Positions 1-8,921 of a stretch of 64,000 bases of DNA are shown here, one piece after another (the stretch's first letter is position 1; each line of letters begins with the position of its first letter). The notes below the pieces were generated by a model. The model was not told where the DNA came from. It searched no databases and saw only the letters and a program-made list of their open reading frames with translations. Both the position numbers and the translations under genes were made by a program. The DNA comes from Chitinophaga oryziterrae (GTDB lineage: Bacteria > Bacteroidota > Bacteroidia > Chitinophagales > Chitinophagaceae): positions 186,001 through 250,000 of the forward strand of contig NZ_WRXO01000008.1 in assembly GCF_009758125.1 (NCBI RefSeq). Reading direction: 5' to 3'.

Positions 1-1
1 A

Positions 2-772
2 AAGCCATTCACGGTACATAACAGCGAAGGACAGGAGTTAATTGAATTAGCTGCTTCCAAAAACCTGTTATTAACTGTTTATCATAACCGCCGCTATGAT
101 GGTGATTTTAAAATAGTGAAACAGGTAATTCAAAGCGGCGATCTTGGAGAGGTATTAGAAGCTGAGATCCACTATGATCGTTATCGTGAAGAGCTGAGTT
201 ATAAGAAACATAAAGAGGCTGCTTTACCTGGTACAGGTGCCTTGTATGACCTGGGTTCTCACCTGGTGGACCAGGCGCTGATGTTATTTGGTTTGCCGGA
301 ATCTGTATGGGCAGATATCCGTATTATCCGTAAAGATTCTTTAGTGGATGATTACTTTGAACTGGTATTGTTCTACGCTAATTTACGTGTGCGTTTAAAA
401 AGCAATTACATTGTAAGAGAGCCATTGCCTTCTTACCAGTTCCACGGACGTAAAGGCTCCTTTATCAAGACCAAAGCGGATATGCAGGAGACAATGCTGC
501 AACAGGGATTGATGCCCGGTGCTCCCGGATGGGGTGTGGAAGCGATTGGTGAATGGGGGTTGCTGCATACAGAGAAAGACGGTCAGGTAATAAAGCAGTA
601 TCTGCCTACACCTAAAGGCAACTACCTTGATTTTTACGATGATGTGTATAATGCCCTGACGAAAGGTACGCCAAACCCGGTACTGCCTTCAGATGGATTG
701 AACGTGATAAAGATTATTGAAACAGCGTTTGAAAGTAGTAAATCAGGGAGGGTCATTCCTTTTAAGAAATAA
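2..772 (+). CDS. Gfo/Idh/MocA family oxidoreductase, C-terminal part (5' end outside window)
   Basis: NAD(P)-dependent sugar/inositol-type dehydrogenase of the Gfo/Idh/MocA family. The frame is open from the first bases of the window, so the N-terminal Rossmann fold with its GxGxxG loop is missing here and only about 256 residues are seen. What remains starts with KPFTVHNSEG (the Lys of the family's EKP motif), then VYHNRRYDGDF, then GALYDLGSHLVDQALMLFG, which carries the conserved DxGxHxxD pattern (the His is catalytic in the family). The first in-frame start codon inside the window (GTG at 116) falls in the middle of the conserved fold and is not the true start. Substrate cannot be told. 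It is followed by a cluster of hairpin repeats that may end its transcript, and it converges with recQ. Confidence 0.93.
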   Translation, partial: KPFTVHNSEGQELIELAASKNLLLTVYHNRRYDGDFKIVKQVIQSGDLGEVLEAEIHYDRYREELSYKKHKEAALPGTGALYDLGSHLVDQALMLFGLPESVWADIRIIRKDSLVDDYFELVLFYANLRVRLKSNYIVREPLPSYQFHGRKGSFIKTKADMQETMLQQGLMPGAPGWGVEAIGEWGLLHTEKDGQVIKQYLPTPKGNYLDFYDDVYNALTKGTPNPVLPSDGLNVIKIIETAFESSKSGRVIPFKK

Positions 773-782
773 TCTCTTCGAC

Positions 783-935
783 CCGCTCCGTCAGGAGCTC
801 CGTGTTTGTAGGAATACCAGGCCCGGACTCCGTTAGGAGTCCCCTGTTATTAGCAATTTTAGGGAATTCCTAAGGGAGTCAGATTAAATTGTTTAATAGG
901 ATTTCTATAAACACGGGGCTCATAACGGAGCCTTA
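783..935. repeat. Cluster of four small hairpin repeats (family A)
   Basis: Four hairpin units lie in the gap between two convergent genes. Unit 1 is GCTCC-gtca-GGAGC (785-798) followed by TCCGTGTTTGTAGGAA. Unit 2 is GGACTCCGTTAGGAGTCC (825-842) followed by CCTGTTATTAG. Units 3 (861-880) and 4 (917-932, GGCTC/GAGCC arms) face the other way. The reverse complement of 903-917 reads CCGTGTTTATAGAAA, nearly the same as the tail of unit 1. The region is therefore an inverted pair of 'hairpin plus CCGTGTTTRTAG' units. Related units occur at 16231-16279 and 34602-34629. It may also serve as a two-way terminator for the convergent oxidoreductase and recQ genes. Confidence 0.75.
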
Positions 936-936
936 A

Positions 937-2844
937 TTATAAAACCAGATATACTTTCCCATCTTCATCTCTTCCTGCTTTGCCTTCGGCAATCAGAAAC
1001 TGGATCACTTCTTTTAGTCTGTCTTCCTTTATATGGGATAAGCGCTGATATAGCAGGTTCCATTCTTCAGGTTCCGGTTGCAGTTGCAATAACAGTTCTG
1101 TGGAGAGCTGTTTAAAATCCTGACTGCTAAGAGGCTTTACTTTCTTTTGTAAACAGATATCACAGACACCGCATTCCGTAGCGTCCTTTTCTCCAAAGTA
1201 AGTAGCTATCACCTGTGTGCGACAGATACTTTTATTGTTGATGTAGTTTAACAGCGCATCCAGTCTTTCCTTGTAGGTTTTCATACGTTCCCGGATACGG
1301 GCCGTATCTACATACAAACGGTCTGCGGATACCCTGTCCTCTACAAAACAAAGTTGCGGTTCGTTCTTGCGTTGGCGATAGTGTATAATTCCACGCTGGT
1401 GCAGTTGTATCAGTCCCTTGACGATCTGTTCTTCTGTGAGCCGTAACAGGCGCGCCAGTTGTTTCTCGTAGACAGGAACAGGATTGTCGAAGATACCTTC
1501 GTACGTACGTAAGAGTCTTTTTATCAAAGGCTCAAGCGCAGGTTGTGCATCTTCAAATGCGTAGAGTGTTTCTTTATTGGTAACGAATTCTACCATGGAA
1601 GGCAGGAATACGCTTTCGCTTAATTGTAATACCCCTTCCTGTTCCAGGATCCGCAGCGCGCTGTAAGTCATGGTGATATTTAACTCAAAGCGACGTGCAA
1701 AATCGTTGATATCAAAATCAAAGTATACTCCTTCCGCACTGCCAACTGCTACCTGTAAATAGTTTACAAGGCACTGGAAGACTTCTTTGATCTTTGATAG
1801 TTCAGGGAATGAGAGGGCGATATTATCAACCATATGATCCAGTTCCTCTGTATTGTAGAGAAGTACAGCGTATGCTTTCTGTTCATCTCTCCCGGCCCTT
1901 CCCGCTTCCTGGTAATATGCTTCCAGGCTGTCCGGGGCATCGTAGTGGATCACGACTCTTACATCCGGTTTATCTATTCCCATACCAAAGGCGTTAGTAC
2001 AGACCATCACCCTGATATGGTTCTTTAACCATAATTCCTGCCTGGCACTACGTTCATCTCCTGTTAAACCCGCGTGGTAATAACTGGCGGAAACACCCTG
2101 TAATTCCAGCTGGTCAGCGATTTCCCGGCATCTTTTACGACTGCGGCAGTATATGATTGCGCTGCCGGTCACCCTTCCCAGTATATATGCAAGTTTTACC
2201 TGTTTCTCTTCTTCCTGCATAACGCTGTAGGAAAGGTTGGAACGGGCAAAGCTCTTCGTAAAGATCTGTGGTGTTTTCATCAGCAGCCTGTCGCAGATGT
2301 CTTTCTGGACTTTAGGCGTGGCAGATGCGGTTAATGCCAGTACCGGTATACCCGGGAAGTATTCACGGATAGCGGCGATTTCCAGATATGCCGGACGGAA
2401 ATCATACCCCCATTGAGAGATACAGTGCGCTTCATCTACGGCTATCAGGTTCAGCGGCATACCATCGCAATATTCCAGGAAACGCTTGCTTTGTAAACGC
2501 TCCGGTGATACGTAAAGGAATTTGAAAAGTCCCCTGCGGGCATCTTCCAGCAGACGTTCTACATCCTGATAGTACATACCGGCATAGATAGCAGCGGCAG
2601 GGATGTTACGCTTTTGCAGGTTGGCTACCTGGTCTTTCATTAAGGCGATCAACGGGGTAACCACCAGGCATACTCCTTTTCTCATTAATGCAGGCACCTG
2701 AAAGCAAACGGATTTCCCCCCACCTGTTGGCATTAAAGCGAGTGTATCCTGCCCCTTTAAAATGGACTGGACAATATCTTCCTGCAATGGCCGGAAGTGG
2801 GCATAGCCCCAGTATTTTTGAAGTATATCAGCGGGGGTAGACAT
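937..2844 (-). CDS. recQ: RecQ-family ATP-dependent DNA helicase
   Basis: 3'-5' DNA helicase of superfamily 2 acting in recombination and repair. The 635-residue product has Walker A PTGGGKS (K44), the DEAH box VDEAHCISQWGYDFRP (137-140), an ARGIN-type helicase C block (AFGMGIDKPDVR, QEAGRAGRDE), and an RQC zinc site (C-R-T-Q... then ECGVCDIC). After the zinc site comes a winged-helix-like tail, but I see no HRDC domain, so this is the shorter Bacteroidota RecQ type. The frame extends six codons upstream to a TTG, but a TACTTTTG -7 box (2860-2867) overlaps that TTG, so the ATG at 2844 (MSTPADILQKYW) is chosen. The gene is convergent with the oxidoreductase and lies 44 bases downstream of the copper ATPase on the same strand. 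Confidence 0.95.
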   Translation of the reverse strand: MSTPADILQKYWGYAHFRPLQEDIVQSILKGQDTLALMPTGGGKSVCFQVPALMRKGVCLVVTPLIALMKDQVANLQKRNIPAAAIYAGMYYQDVERLLEDARRGLFKFLYVSPERLQSKRFLEYCDGMPLNLIAVDEAHCISQWGYDFRPAYLEIAAIREYFPGIPVLALTASATPKVQKDICDRLLMKTPQIFTKSFARSNLSYSVMQEEEKQVKLAYILGRVTGSAIIYCRSRKRCREIADQLELQGVSASYYHAGLTGDERSARQELWLKNHIRVMVCTNAFGMGIDKPDVRVVIHYDAPDSLEAYYQEAGRAGRDEQKAYAVLLYNTEELDHMVDNIALSFPELSKIKEVFQCLVNYLQVAVGSAEGVYFDFDINDFARRFELNITMTYSALRILEQEGVLQLSESVFLPSMVEFVTNKETLYAFEDAQPALEPLIKRLLRTYEGIFDNPVPVYEKQLARLLRLTEEQIVKGLIQLHQRGIIHYRQRKNEPQLCFVEDRVSADRLYVDTARIRERMKTYKERLDALLNYINNKSICRTQVIATYFGEKDATECGVCDICLQKKVKPLSSQDFKQLSTELLLQLQPEPEEWNLLYQRLSHIKEDRLKEVIQFLIAEGKAGRDEDGKVYLVL

Positions 2845-2859
2845 AATAAAGTGCAACTG

Positions 2860-2867
2860 CAAAAGTA
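2860..2867 (-). promoter_or_regulatory. Bacteroidota -7 box for recQ
   Basis: On the minus strand the sequence is TACTTTTG, an exact match to TAnnTTTG. It sits 15 bases before the ATG at 2844 and overlaps the alternative TTG, which decides the recQ start. Confidence 0.65.
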
Positions 2868-2888
2868 GTGAAAAGCAGCGGACGCAGG

Positions 2889-4991
2889 TCAGATCACTTT
2901 TTTATATCTCAGCCTTACAGAGTTCACTGCCAGCACTATATCTGAAAGTGCCATCACACCTGCTCCTGAAATAGGGCTTAATACCCCGAAAGCTGCAAAA
3001 GGAATAGCCACTATATTATAAATGAACGCCCAGAAGAGGTTCTGTTTGATGGTCATATAGGTATGCCGGCCCAGCCCTAGTGCCAGTGGTAAAGAAGATA
3101 AATGGTTACTCAGCAGGATCACATTGGCGCTCTGCATAGCCACATGGGTGGCATCACTTAAAGAGATGCCGATGCTGGCCCTTGCCAGTGCAGGCGCATC
3201 GTTGATGCCATCTCCCACCATTGCTACAGGCGCTTCTTTCATCAGGGCATCTATCTTCTGCAGTTTCTGTTCCGGTGTCTGTCCGGCGAATACTTCCGTG
3301 ATACCAGCCAAATCAGCTATCTCCCGGCATTTGCGTTCTGTATCTCCGCTCAACAGAACAGGAGTAATGCCACGCTTTTTTAACTGAATTACCATCGCCG
3401 CTGCATCCGGGCGCAGTTCATCGATGAAGTCTATCCATCCTGCCAGTTGCCCGTTTTTCAACAGATAAATGTTATGACTATCATCCTGGGTAGCCTGCTG
3501 TGCCATGATAAAAGAGCCTAACTGCCATTCATTCCCCTGTTTATCATTTGCCTGCATCCCCTTCGCTTTTATCTCCCTTACCTGCTGCAAAGGAAATTCT
3601 CCTTCCCCTTTCCAGATAGTTGTAAGGGAACGGGCGATAGGATGTGAGGAATACTTCTCCAGACTGTAGATAACGGATTTAAACTCCTGCTCCGTCATCC
3701 CTTTAAAATAATATTTACTCAGCTTTAATTTGCCGGTAGTAAGGGTTCCGGTTTTATCCAGCACCACATATTTAATGTGTTTGAATGCTTCTAATGTATT
3801 AGCCCCTTTTATCAGGATACCATTGCGGGCAGCGCGCCCTAACCCCACCATTACAGCAGCAGGAGTTGCTAATCCCATTGCACAGGGACAGGCAATCACC
3901 AGCACGGCAATACTGCGCATGATGGATTCGCGTGCTGTTACATGTCCAAAAATGAACCAGCCCAGGAAGGTAAATATAGCGATACCCAATACCAGTGGGA
4001 CAAAGATGGCGCTGATACGATCAGCCAGTTTCTGCATAGCCGGTTTGTGCGACTGTGCCTGTTTTACGAGGTCTATAATATAAGAGAGAACGGTATCTTT
4101 CCCTGTAGCGGTGATAAACATTTTGATACTGCCATCTTCCATGATCGTTCCGCCGATGGCTTTGTCTTTTTCCCTTTTGGCAACCGGTTCACTCTCACCG
4201 GTGATCATCGCCTCATTGATATGTCCGCTACCCCAGTAGATCGTACCGTCCATCGGGATTTTATCCCCGGTGTTCACCAGTACACGGTCGCCCGGTTTCA
4301 GGACCTGGTTATTCACTTCATGGATATGTTCATGGTCGCCATGGGTCTCTATGAGGCGGGCAGTCGTTACCTGCATCTTAGCCAGCGCAGTGATGGCAGT
4401 AGTGGTTTGTTTGACAGAACGCTCTTCCAGCAGATTACCCAGGAATACCAGGGTGATGATCGCTGCCGCTGTTTCGTAGAACATATAATCATGACCCAGG
4501 TGCAGGATAGTACCTGTAAGGCTGTACCCATAGGCAGCGGTAGCACCCAGGGTGATCAGCACGTCCATATTGGCCATTTTATTTACCAGTGAGCGCCAGG
4601 CACTACACCCGAAATGCCACAGCCCCAGCAGGTATACCGGTGTGGACAGTGCCAGCTGAACAAGCGGGTTGTGCAGCCAGGCCCATTGTACCCACATATG
4701 CAGGAGTAAAGGCGCTGTAAATATTGCGCAAAAAATGAATTTGAATGCTAATGTATTGAGAAAGGCAGTTTTGGATACCGGCTGATCCGGTAATATTACC
4801 TGGTAACCCATCTGACCAATGCCTGTCAGCACCTCATTCACAGCATGTCCTTCCGGTAATATAAAGCTCAGATCATCTGTGGCAAAGTTCACATTTACAT
4901 CCTGCATGCCTTTCTGTTCAAGGTATTTGGATACCGTGAGCGCACAGTTGGTGCAATGCATGCCTTTTACTTTCCAGCTAATCGTTTCCAT
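2889..4991 (-). CDS. copA: Copper-type heavy-metal translocating P-type ATPase
   Basis: P1B ATPase that pumps monovalent copper (or a similar soft metal) across the inner membrane. The 700-residue protein has one N-terminal HMA domain with GMHCTNC (C13, C16), an early set of membrane helices, the actuator TGES (about 264-267), CPC in the ion channel (368-370), the phosphorylation motif DKTGTLT (D412), the SSHP motif of P1B pumps and the hinge GDGINDAP. Transmembrane helix 7 carries YN and helix 8 has MALSDIVLAVNS, close to the copper-group P1B-1 pattern although the second conserved Ser is Asp. The metal is inferred from CPC plus HMA. A TAACTTTG box (4999-5006) ends eight bases before the ATG, so the transcript may be almost leaderless. 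tsaE is divergent. Confidence 0.93.
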   Translation of the reverse strand: METISWKVKGMHCTNCALTVSKYLEQKGMQDVNVNFATDDLSFILPEGHAVNEVLTGIGQMGYQVILPDQPVSKTAFLNTLAFKFIFCAIFTAPLLLHMWVQWAWLHNPLVQLALSTPVYLLGLWHFGCSAWRSLVNKMANMDVLITLGATAAYGYSLTGTILHLGHDYMFYETAAAIITLVFLGNLLEERSVKQTTTAITALAKMQVTTARLIETHGDHEHIHEVNNQVLKPGDRVLVNTGDKIPMDGTIYWGSGHINEAMITGESEPVAKREKDKAIGGTIMEDGSIKMFITATGKDTVLSYIIDLVKQAQSHKPAMQKLADRISAIFVPLVLGIAIFTFLGWFIFGHVTARESIMRSIAVLVIACPCAMGLATPAAVMVGLGRAARNGILIKGANTLEAFKHIKYVVLDKTGTLTTGKLKLSKYYFKGMTEQEFKSVIYSLEKYSSHPIARSLTTIWKGEGEFPLQQVREIKAKGMQANDKQGNEWQLGSFIMAQQATQDDSHNIYLLKNGQLAGWIDFIDELRPDAAAMVIQLKKRGITPVLLSGDTERKCREIADLAGITEVFAGQTPEQKLQKIDALMKEAPVAMVGDGINDAPALARASIGISLSDATHVAMQSANVILLSNHLSSLPLALGLGRHTYMTIKQNLFWAFIYNIVAIPFAAFGVLSPISGAGVMALSDIVLAVNSVRLRYKKVI

Positions 4992-4998
4992 ACCCTAA

Positions 4999-5006
4999 CA
5001 AAGTTA
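4999..5006 (-). promoter_or_regulatory. -7 box for the copper ATPase gene
   Basis: TAACTTTG on the minus strand matches TAnnTTTG. It ends eight bases upstream of the ATG at 4991, so a usual start site would give a leader of about 0-2 bases. Confidence 0.5.
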
Positions 5007-5075
5007 CCCTACCTCCTTTTATGTGAATAAAATATTAATGCAACGGAGTAGCAATGCATTATTTAAATTTACGCT

Positions 5076-5489
5076 ATGGAATGGATCTTTTCTGAAGAAG
5101 AATTGCCGGCGACTGCCCTCAGTTTCTGGCAATATTACAGGGAACAACATGTATTTACACTGGAAGGGGCTATGGGAGCGGGTAAAACCACTTTAGTGAA
5201 GGCCCTGTGCGCCGTTAAAGGAGTAGCAGATGCTACTGCCAGTCCTACTTTTTCTATCATCAACCAATATATCTCTGCCGATCAGCAGCCCATTTTCCAC
5301 CTGGACCTGTACCGTCTGCGGGATGAGGAAGAGGCTATTGCTGCCGGTGTAGAGGATACAATTTACCAGCCCGGGGCAATCTGCTTTATAGAATGGCCGG
5401 ATATCATCGCTTCTTTACTGCCACCAGACACGGTCCGGCTGCAGTTAACCGTTTTACCGGACAAAAAAAGGCTTTTACGTGCCGGATAA
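5076..5489 (+). CDS. tsaE: tRNA threonylcarbamoyladenosine biosynthesis ATPase TsaE
   Basis: Small P-loop ATPase that works with TsaB and TsaD to make t6A at position 37 of ANN-decoding tRNAs. The 137-residue length is normal for the family. Walker A is GAMGAGKTTLVKAL; then come the family motifs ASPTFSIINQY, HLDLYRL and FIEWPDII. The ATG at 5076 follows an AT-rich TTTAAATTTACG stretch resembling a weak -7 box. The gene is divergent from the copper ATPase and followed after 68 bases by alanine dehydrogenase, which has its own promoter box. TsaB and TsaD are not in the window. Confidence 0.95.
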   Translation: MEWIFSEEELPATALSFWQYYREQHVFTLEGAMGAGKTTLVKALCAVKGVADATASPTFSIINQYISADQQPIFHLDLYRLRDEEEAIAAGVEDTIYQPGAICFIEWPDIIASLLPPDTVRLQLTVLPDKKRLLRAG

Positions 5490-5508
5490 TTGCTGTGAAC
5501 AAATATTG

Positions 5509-5516
5509 TATCTTTG
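5509..5516 (+). promoter_or_regulatory. -7 box for alanine dehydrogenase
   Basis: TATCTTTG is an exact TAnnTTTG match 41 bases before the ATG at 5558. It argues against any start upstream of it. Confidence 0.6.
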
Positions 5517-5557
5517 GTGATAAGGTAATAATCACCCGGATCAATCTTGATACTAAT

Positions 5558-6775
5558 ATGGAGCAAAGGCAAAAACCTGTTGTGAGTGCTGGCTTTACAT
5601 ATTCACCGTTGGAAGAAACGCTGGATATTCCTCAAAAAAACTCCCGTTTATTTATAGGCATACCAAAAGAAACCTCCTTCCAGGAGAACCGCATCGCGTT
5701 GACTCCCGATGCTGTTGGTGTACTGGCTAATAATGGGCATCATATCGTAGTAGAACATAAGGCCGGCGACGGTTCTCACTTCTACGATACCGACTTTTCA
5801 GAAGCCGGTGCAGAGATCCTGTATGATAAGAAGGAAGTATTCAAGGCGGAAATCATTGTAAAATCGGCTCCGCTGAGCGATGAGGAAATTGAGTTGCTAC
5901 GCCCTCACCAGATCGTCATCTCCCCTATTCACCTGGCTGCACTGAAAGCAGAACAGGTACAGAAGATGATGGAGAAACGTATCACCCTTCTTTCTTTCGA
6001 GAACCTGAAAGATGATGCAGGCACCTACCCTATTGTACGTGCGATGAGTGAAATTGCCGGTGGAGCAGTGATGCTGCTGGCAGGACAATACCTCAGCAAT
6101 GGTAATAAAGGAAAGGGCATCCTGTTAGGAGGTATCACTGGTATCCCTCCTACCAAAGTAGTGATCATAGGTGCAGGTATCGTAGGTGAATTTGCTGCCC
6201 GCACTGCCCTGGCACTGGGATCTTCCGTAAAAGTATTTGATAATAATATTTATAAGCTGAAGCGCTTACAGAATAATATAGGCGTACGCTTATTCACGTC
6301 TGTCATACAACCTAAAGTACTGGGAGAACAATTGCGTAATGCTGATGTGGCAGTTGGTGCACTCTCTTCCCAAAGCGGACGTACTCCCATTATTGTTACA
6401 GAGTCTATGGTCAGCAATATGAAAGCCGGCGCTGTAATTGTAGATGTAAGTATAGACCGTGGAGGATGCTTTGAAACATCGGAGATTACCAGTCATGAAA
6501 ATCCCGTATTCAAGAAATACGATGTGGTACATTACTGCGTACCTAATATTCCATCAGGATTTGCCCGTACTGCCTCACAGGCTATCAGTAATGTACTGAT
6601 GCCACTGTTGCTGGAAGCCGCAGATGATGGCGGGTTCGAGAACCTGGTATGGATAAAGCGCGGCGTACGCAACGGTATTTATCTTTACAAAGGCGCTCTC
6701 ACCAATTACCACCTGAGCGAAAAGTTCAAACTGAAATATACAGATCTGGAGTTGTTACTGGCGGTGAAAGGATAA
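5558..6775 (+). CDS. ald: Alanine dehydrogenase
   Basis: Catalyses NAD-dependent interconversion of L-alanine and pyruvate plus ammonia. The 405-residue product starts with about 35 extra residues and then IGIPKETSFQENRIALTPDAV, the conserved AlaDH/PntA N-terminus. The NAD site is VVIIGAGIVGEFAARTALALG, and the later VIVDVSIDRGGCFETS and VPNIPSGFARTASQAISN blocks are typical of the AlaDH family. An open frame extends 55 codons upstream into tsaE, but the ATG at 5558 is chosen because a TATCTTTG -7 box lies at 5509-5516. It is monocistronic and ends four bases from the convergent outer-membrane protein gene. The family also holds transhydrogenase alpha subunits, but no PntB is adjacent. Confidence 0.94.
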   Translation: MEQRQKPVVSAGFTYSPLEETLDIPQKNSRLFIGIPKETSFQENRIALTPDAVGVLANNGHHIVVEHKAGDGSHFYDTDFSEAGAEILYDKKEVFKAEIIVKSAPLSDEEIELLRPHQIVISPIHLAALKAEQVQKMMEKRITLLSFENLKDDAGTYPIVRAMSEIAGGAVMLLAGQYLSNGNKGKGILLGGITGIPPTKVVIIGAGIVGEFAARTALALGSSVKVFDNNIYKLKRLQNNIGVRLFTSVIQPKVLGEQLRNADVAVGALSSQSGRTPIIVTESMVSNMKAGAVIVDVSIDRGGCFETSEITSHENPVFKKYDVVHYCVPNIPSGFARTASQAISNVLMPLLLEAADDGGFENLVWIKRGVRNGIYLYKGALTNYHLSEKFKLKYTDLELLLAVKG

Positions 6776-6779
6776 CGCT

Positions 6780-8015
6780 TTAAAAGCGGTATCCTGCAAT
6801 CAGCTGTATGGAATTAACTTTAGTGCTATTAGTTGCATAAGGAGAGAATCCATTACTGGTCGCATATCTTCCTTCAATACTGAACCTGTACACAAATACA
6901 CCTGCTCCCGCAAGGATGGATTGTTCATGCTTACGTGGTTCTTCAATAGCCTCATCTGTAATTCCTAATGACGGTCTGTTTCGTATATTATCCTTTGTTG
7001 ATATCACAAATGAGTTAGCTATTCCTGCATTTACAAACGGCCTTATAATCCCTTTAGGATAAGTATACCGGATCATTGTACTTAGCTGCAAATAAGAAAA
7101 ACCTATTTTAAATGTGGCTCCCTCGTTCCCATTGGCACTTGTTTTTACCTCTTTATAGAATAACTCATTATGCAGCGCAAATACTCTCCTCTTACGCCCC
7201 AGAAGGATATCCATGAAACCGCCAATTAAAGGACTGGAGGAAGAACTATAAGTGGCTCCTTTGAAAGAGGAATAACTTTCTCCTGTAAAATTATAGCTGT
7301 TAGCAGAAAAACCGGCCATTACCCCAAACACAAACCTGTTTATCTCCTTCTTCTTTACAAAAGGTTTGTCTGAAGGATGTTTACAATCATCATAAGCCAG
7401 GAAAAGATTGAGGAGGTCTATTTCACTGTATGATACGTGCGATGCTTGTTTTGTTATTGAAGAACAATCCTTAAACAATTCAATCAGCTGCTTCTGGTAG
7501 GCTTTATTTTCAAAAATTCCATTACCGGCACTATTGGAAACATATGCCTTTACATATTCCAGCTCTGTCATCGTTTCAGGTTTACCGGAAATATCATAGA
7601 GGTAATGGTCCCTTACATGTTTATCTTTATAAGTGTACAGATTATAGTTACCTGTAGTAGTTAATACCTTCAGGAAAACAAGGGTATCCTGTATTTCACG
7701 CTCAATAACTCTGTCTAATACCTGCGCATCCTGCCGGGTAATATCCATTTTAATCTGGTAGCTGATATAGGTCGCATCAGGTTCAGCGAGGCGAAAACCT
7801 TTAATTTCTCCAGGGCCGAAATGCTGGTCGTTCACATCTGCCAGGCTTCTTTTAAACCGGATCTCTGATGGATAAGTATTCCAGTTACGGTAGTCTACAA
7901 ATCCCCTGAGAGAGTCGCCTTGCAGCGTAGTAATAACAGCGGGCACATAATTACGTTGTGCAGAAAGATCAGAAGCAAAAAAGAGTATTGCCTGAAACAG
8001 TAGAATAATTCTCAT
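6780..8015 (-). CDS. Secreted hypothetical protein, probable outer-membrane beta-barrel
   Basis: I do not recognise a named family. The 411-residue protein starts with a signal peptide (MRIILLFQAILFFASDLSAQ), followed by a roughly 200-residue globular part containing ITTLQGDSLRGFVDYRNW. The last 170 or so residues alternate hydrophobic and polar residues with many Ser, Gly, Tyr and Phe, and the protein ends in YRF, as outer-membrane barrels often do. A barrel with an N-terminal periplasmic domain is therefore likely (inference). The frame can be extended 23 codons upstream, but only the ATG at 8015 places the signal peptide at the N-terminus. It lies downstream of uppP on the same strand but is separated from it by a strong hairpin terminator. 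Confidence 0.8.
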   Translation of the reverse strand: MRIILLFQAILFFASDLSAQRNYVPAVITTLQGDSLRGFVDYRNWNTYPSEIRFKRSLADVNDQHFGPGEIKGFRLAEPDATYISYQIKMDITRQDAQVLDRVIEREIQDTLVFLKVLTTTGNYNLYTYKDKHVRDHYLYDISGKPETMTELEYVKAYVSNSAGNGIFENKAYQKQLIELFKDCSSITKQASHVSYSEIDLLNLFLAYDDCKHPSDKPFVKKKEINRFVFGVMAGFSANSYNFTGESYSSFKGATYSSSSSPLIGGFMDILLGRKRRVFALHNELFYKEVKTSANGNEGATFKIGFSYLQLSTMIRYTYPKGIIRPFVNAGIANSFVISTKDNIRNRPSLGITDEAIEEPRKHEQSILAGAGVFVYRFSIEGRYATSNGFSPYATNSTKVNSIQLIAGYRF

Positions 8016-8041
8016 ATTCAAAATATAGGTCGAAAATAAAT

Positions 8042-8074
8042 AGCGATCCGGTAACTTTCTGTTACCGGATCGCT
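8042..8074 (-). terminator. Intrinsic terminator after uppP
   Basis: A perfect 14-bp stem (AGCGATCCGGTAAC pairing with GTTACCGGATCGCT) encloses a 5-base loop. On the minus strand it is followed by ATTTATTTT. It ends the ftsX-DUF3098-uppP unit. Confidence 0.8.
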
Positions 8075-8104
8075 TATAACTCAAAAAATTAAATCAATTG
8101 TTTC

Positions 8105-8905
8105 CTAAACAGACAGTTTATATCCCATACCAATAGCTACCAGGATGGCAATCCCTACTATGATACGGTAATAGCCCCATGCTCTGAAGCCATATTTTTT
8201 TAATGTAGTAATAAAGAATTTGATAGCGATCATGGCTACGATGAAAGCCACCACATTTCCTATCAGTAATAACCTGATATTCTCAGGATGAGAGATCAGC
8301 AGTTCGCGTTCTTTCAGCAGTTTATAGCCTGTGGCAGCGGCCATGGTAGGTACAGCCAGGAAGAAGGAAAACTCAGCAGCTACATTGCGGGTCAGCTTTT
8401 GCTGCATACCACCAATGATAGTGGCGGCGCTGCGGCTTACTCCCGGGATCATGGCAATACATTGCCAGAAACCGATACGGATGGCCTTGAAATAGCTAAT
8501 TTGCTCATCATGATCTATCTGGGGTTTGGTGAACCAGTTGTCTACAAAAAGCAGGACGATACCGCCCAATAACAACGTGATACCAACAACATAAGGTTTT
8601 TCCAGTAAAGCATCGATCTTGTCTGCCAGCAGGAAACCGATGATAAGCGCCGGGAGCACGGCCAGGAATAGCTTGATGTAAAAGTTCAGCCTGTTCTTAT
8701 CAAATACAAGGAACTTTTTCCAGTATAATACAACTACAGCCAGGATAGCACCTAACTGGATACATACTTCAAACAACTTGGTGAATTCGTCTTTGTTAAT
8801 TCCCAGCAATGCACTGGTGATAATCATATGCCCGGTAGAAGAGATAGGCAGGAATTCGGTCAGTCCTTCAATAATTGCAATAATGATAGCATCCAGTGTG
8901 CCCAT
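8105..8905 (-). CDS. uppP: Undecaprenyl-diphosphatase UppP (BacA family)
   Basis: Inner-membrane phosphatase that recycles the lipid carrier C55-PP to C55-P for peptidoglycan and polysaccharide synthesis; its overproduction gives bacitracin resistance in other bacteria. The 266-residue polytopic protein has both family signatures: EGLTEFLPISSTGHMII near the N-terminus and PGVSRSAATIIGG in the middle. The frame reaches a TTG seven codons further up, but that TTG lies in the T-tract tail of a terminator hairpin, so the ATG at 8905 (MGTLDAIIIAIIEG) is chosen. It is the third gene of ftsX-DUF3098-uppP, an order found across Bacteroidota. An intrinsic terminator lies directly upstream, so its expression may depend on read-through. 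Confidence 0.96.
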   Translation of the reverse strand: MGTLDAIIIAIIEGLTEFLPISSTGHMIITSALLGINKDEFTKLFEVCIQLGAILAVVVLYWKKFLVFDKNRLNFYIKLFLAVLPALIIGFLLADKIDALLEKPYVVGITLLLGGIVLLFVDNWFTKPQIDHDEQISYFKAIRIGFWQCIAMIPGVSRSAATIIGGMQQKLTRNVAAEFSFFLAVPTMAAATGYKLLKERELLISHPENIRLLLIGNVVAFIVAMIAIKFFITTLKKYGFRAWGYYRIIVGIAILVAIGMGYKLSV

Positions 8906-8921
8906 GACATCTTTCTTGTTT

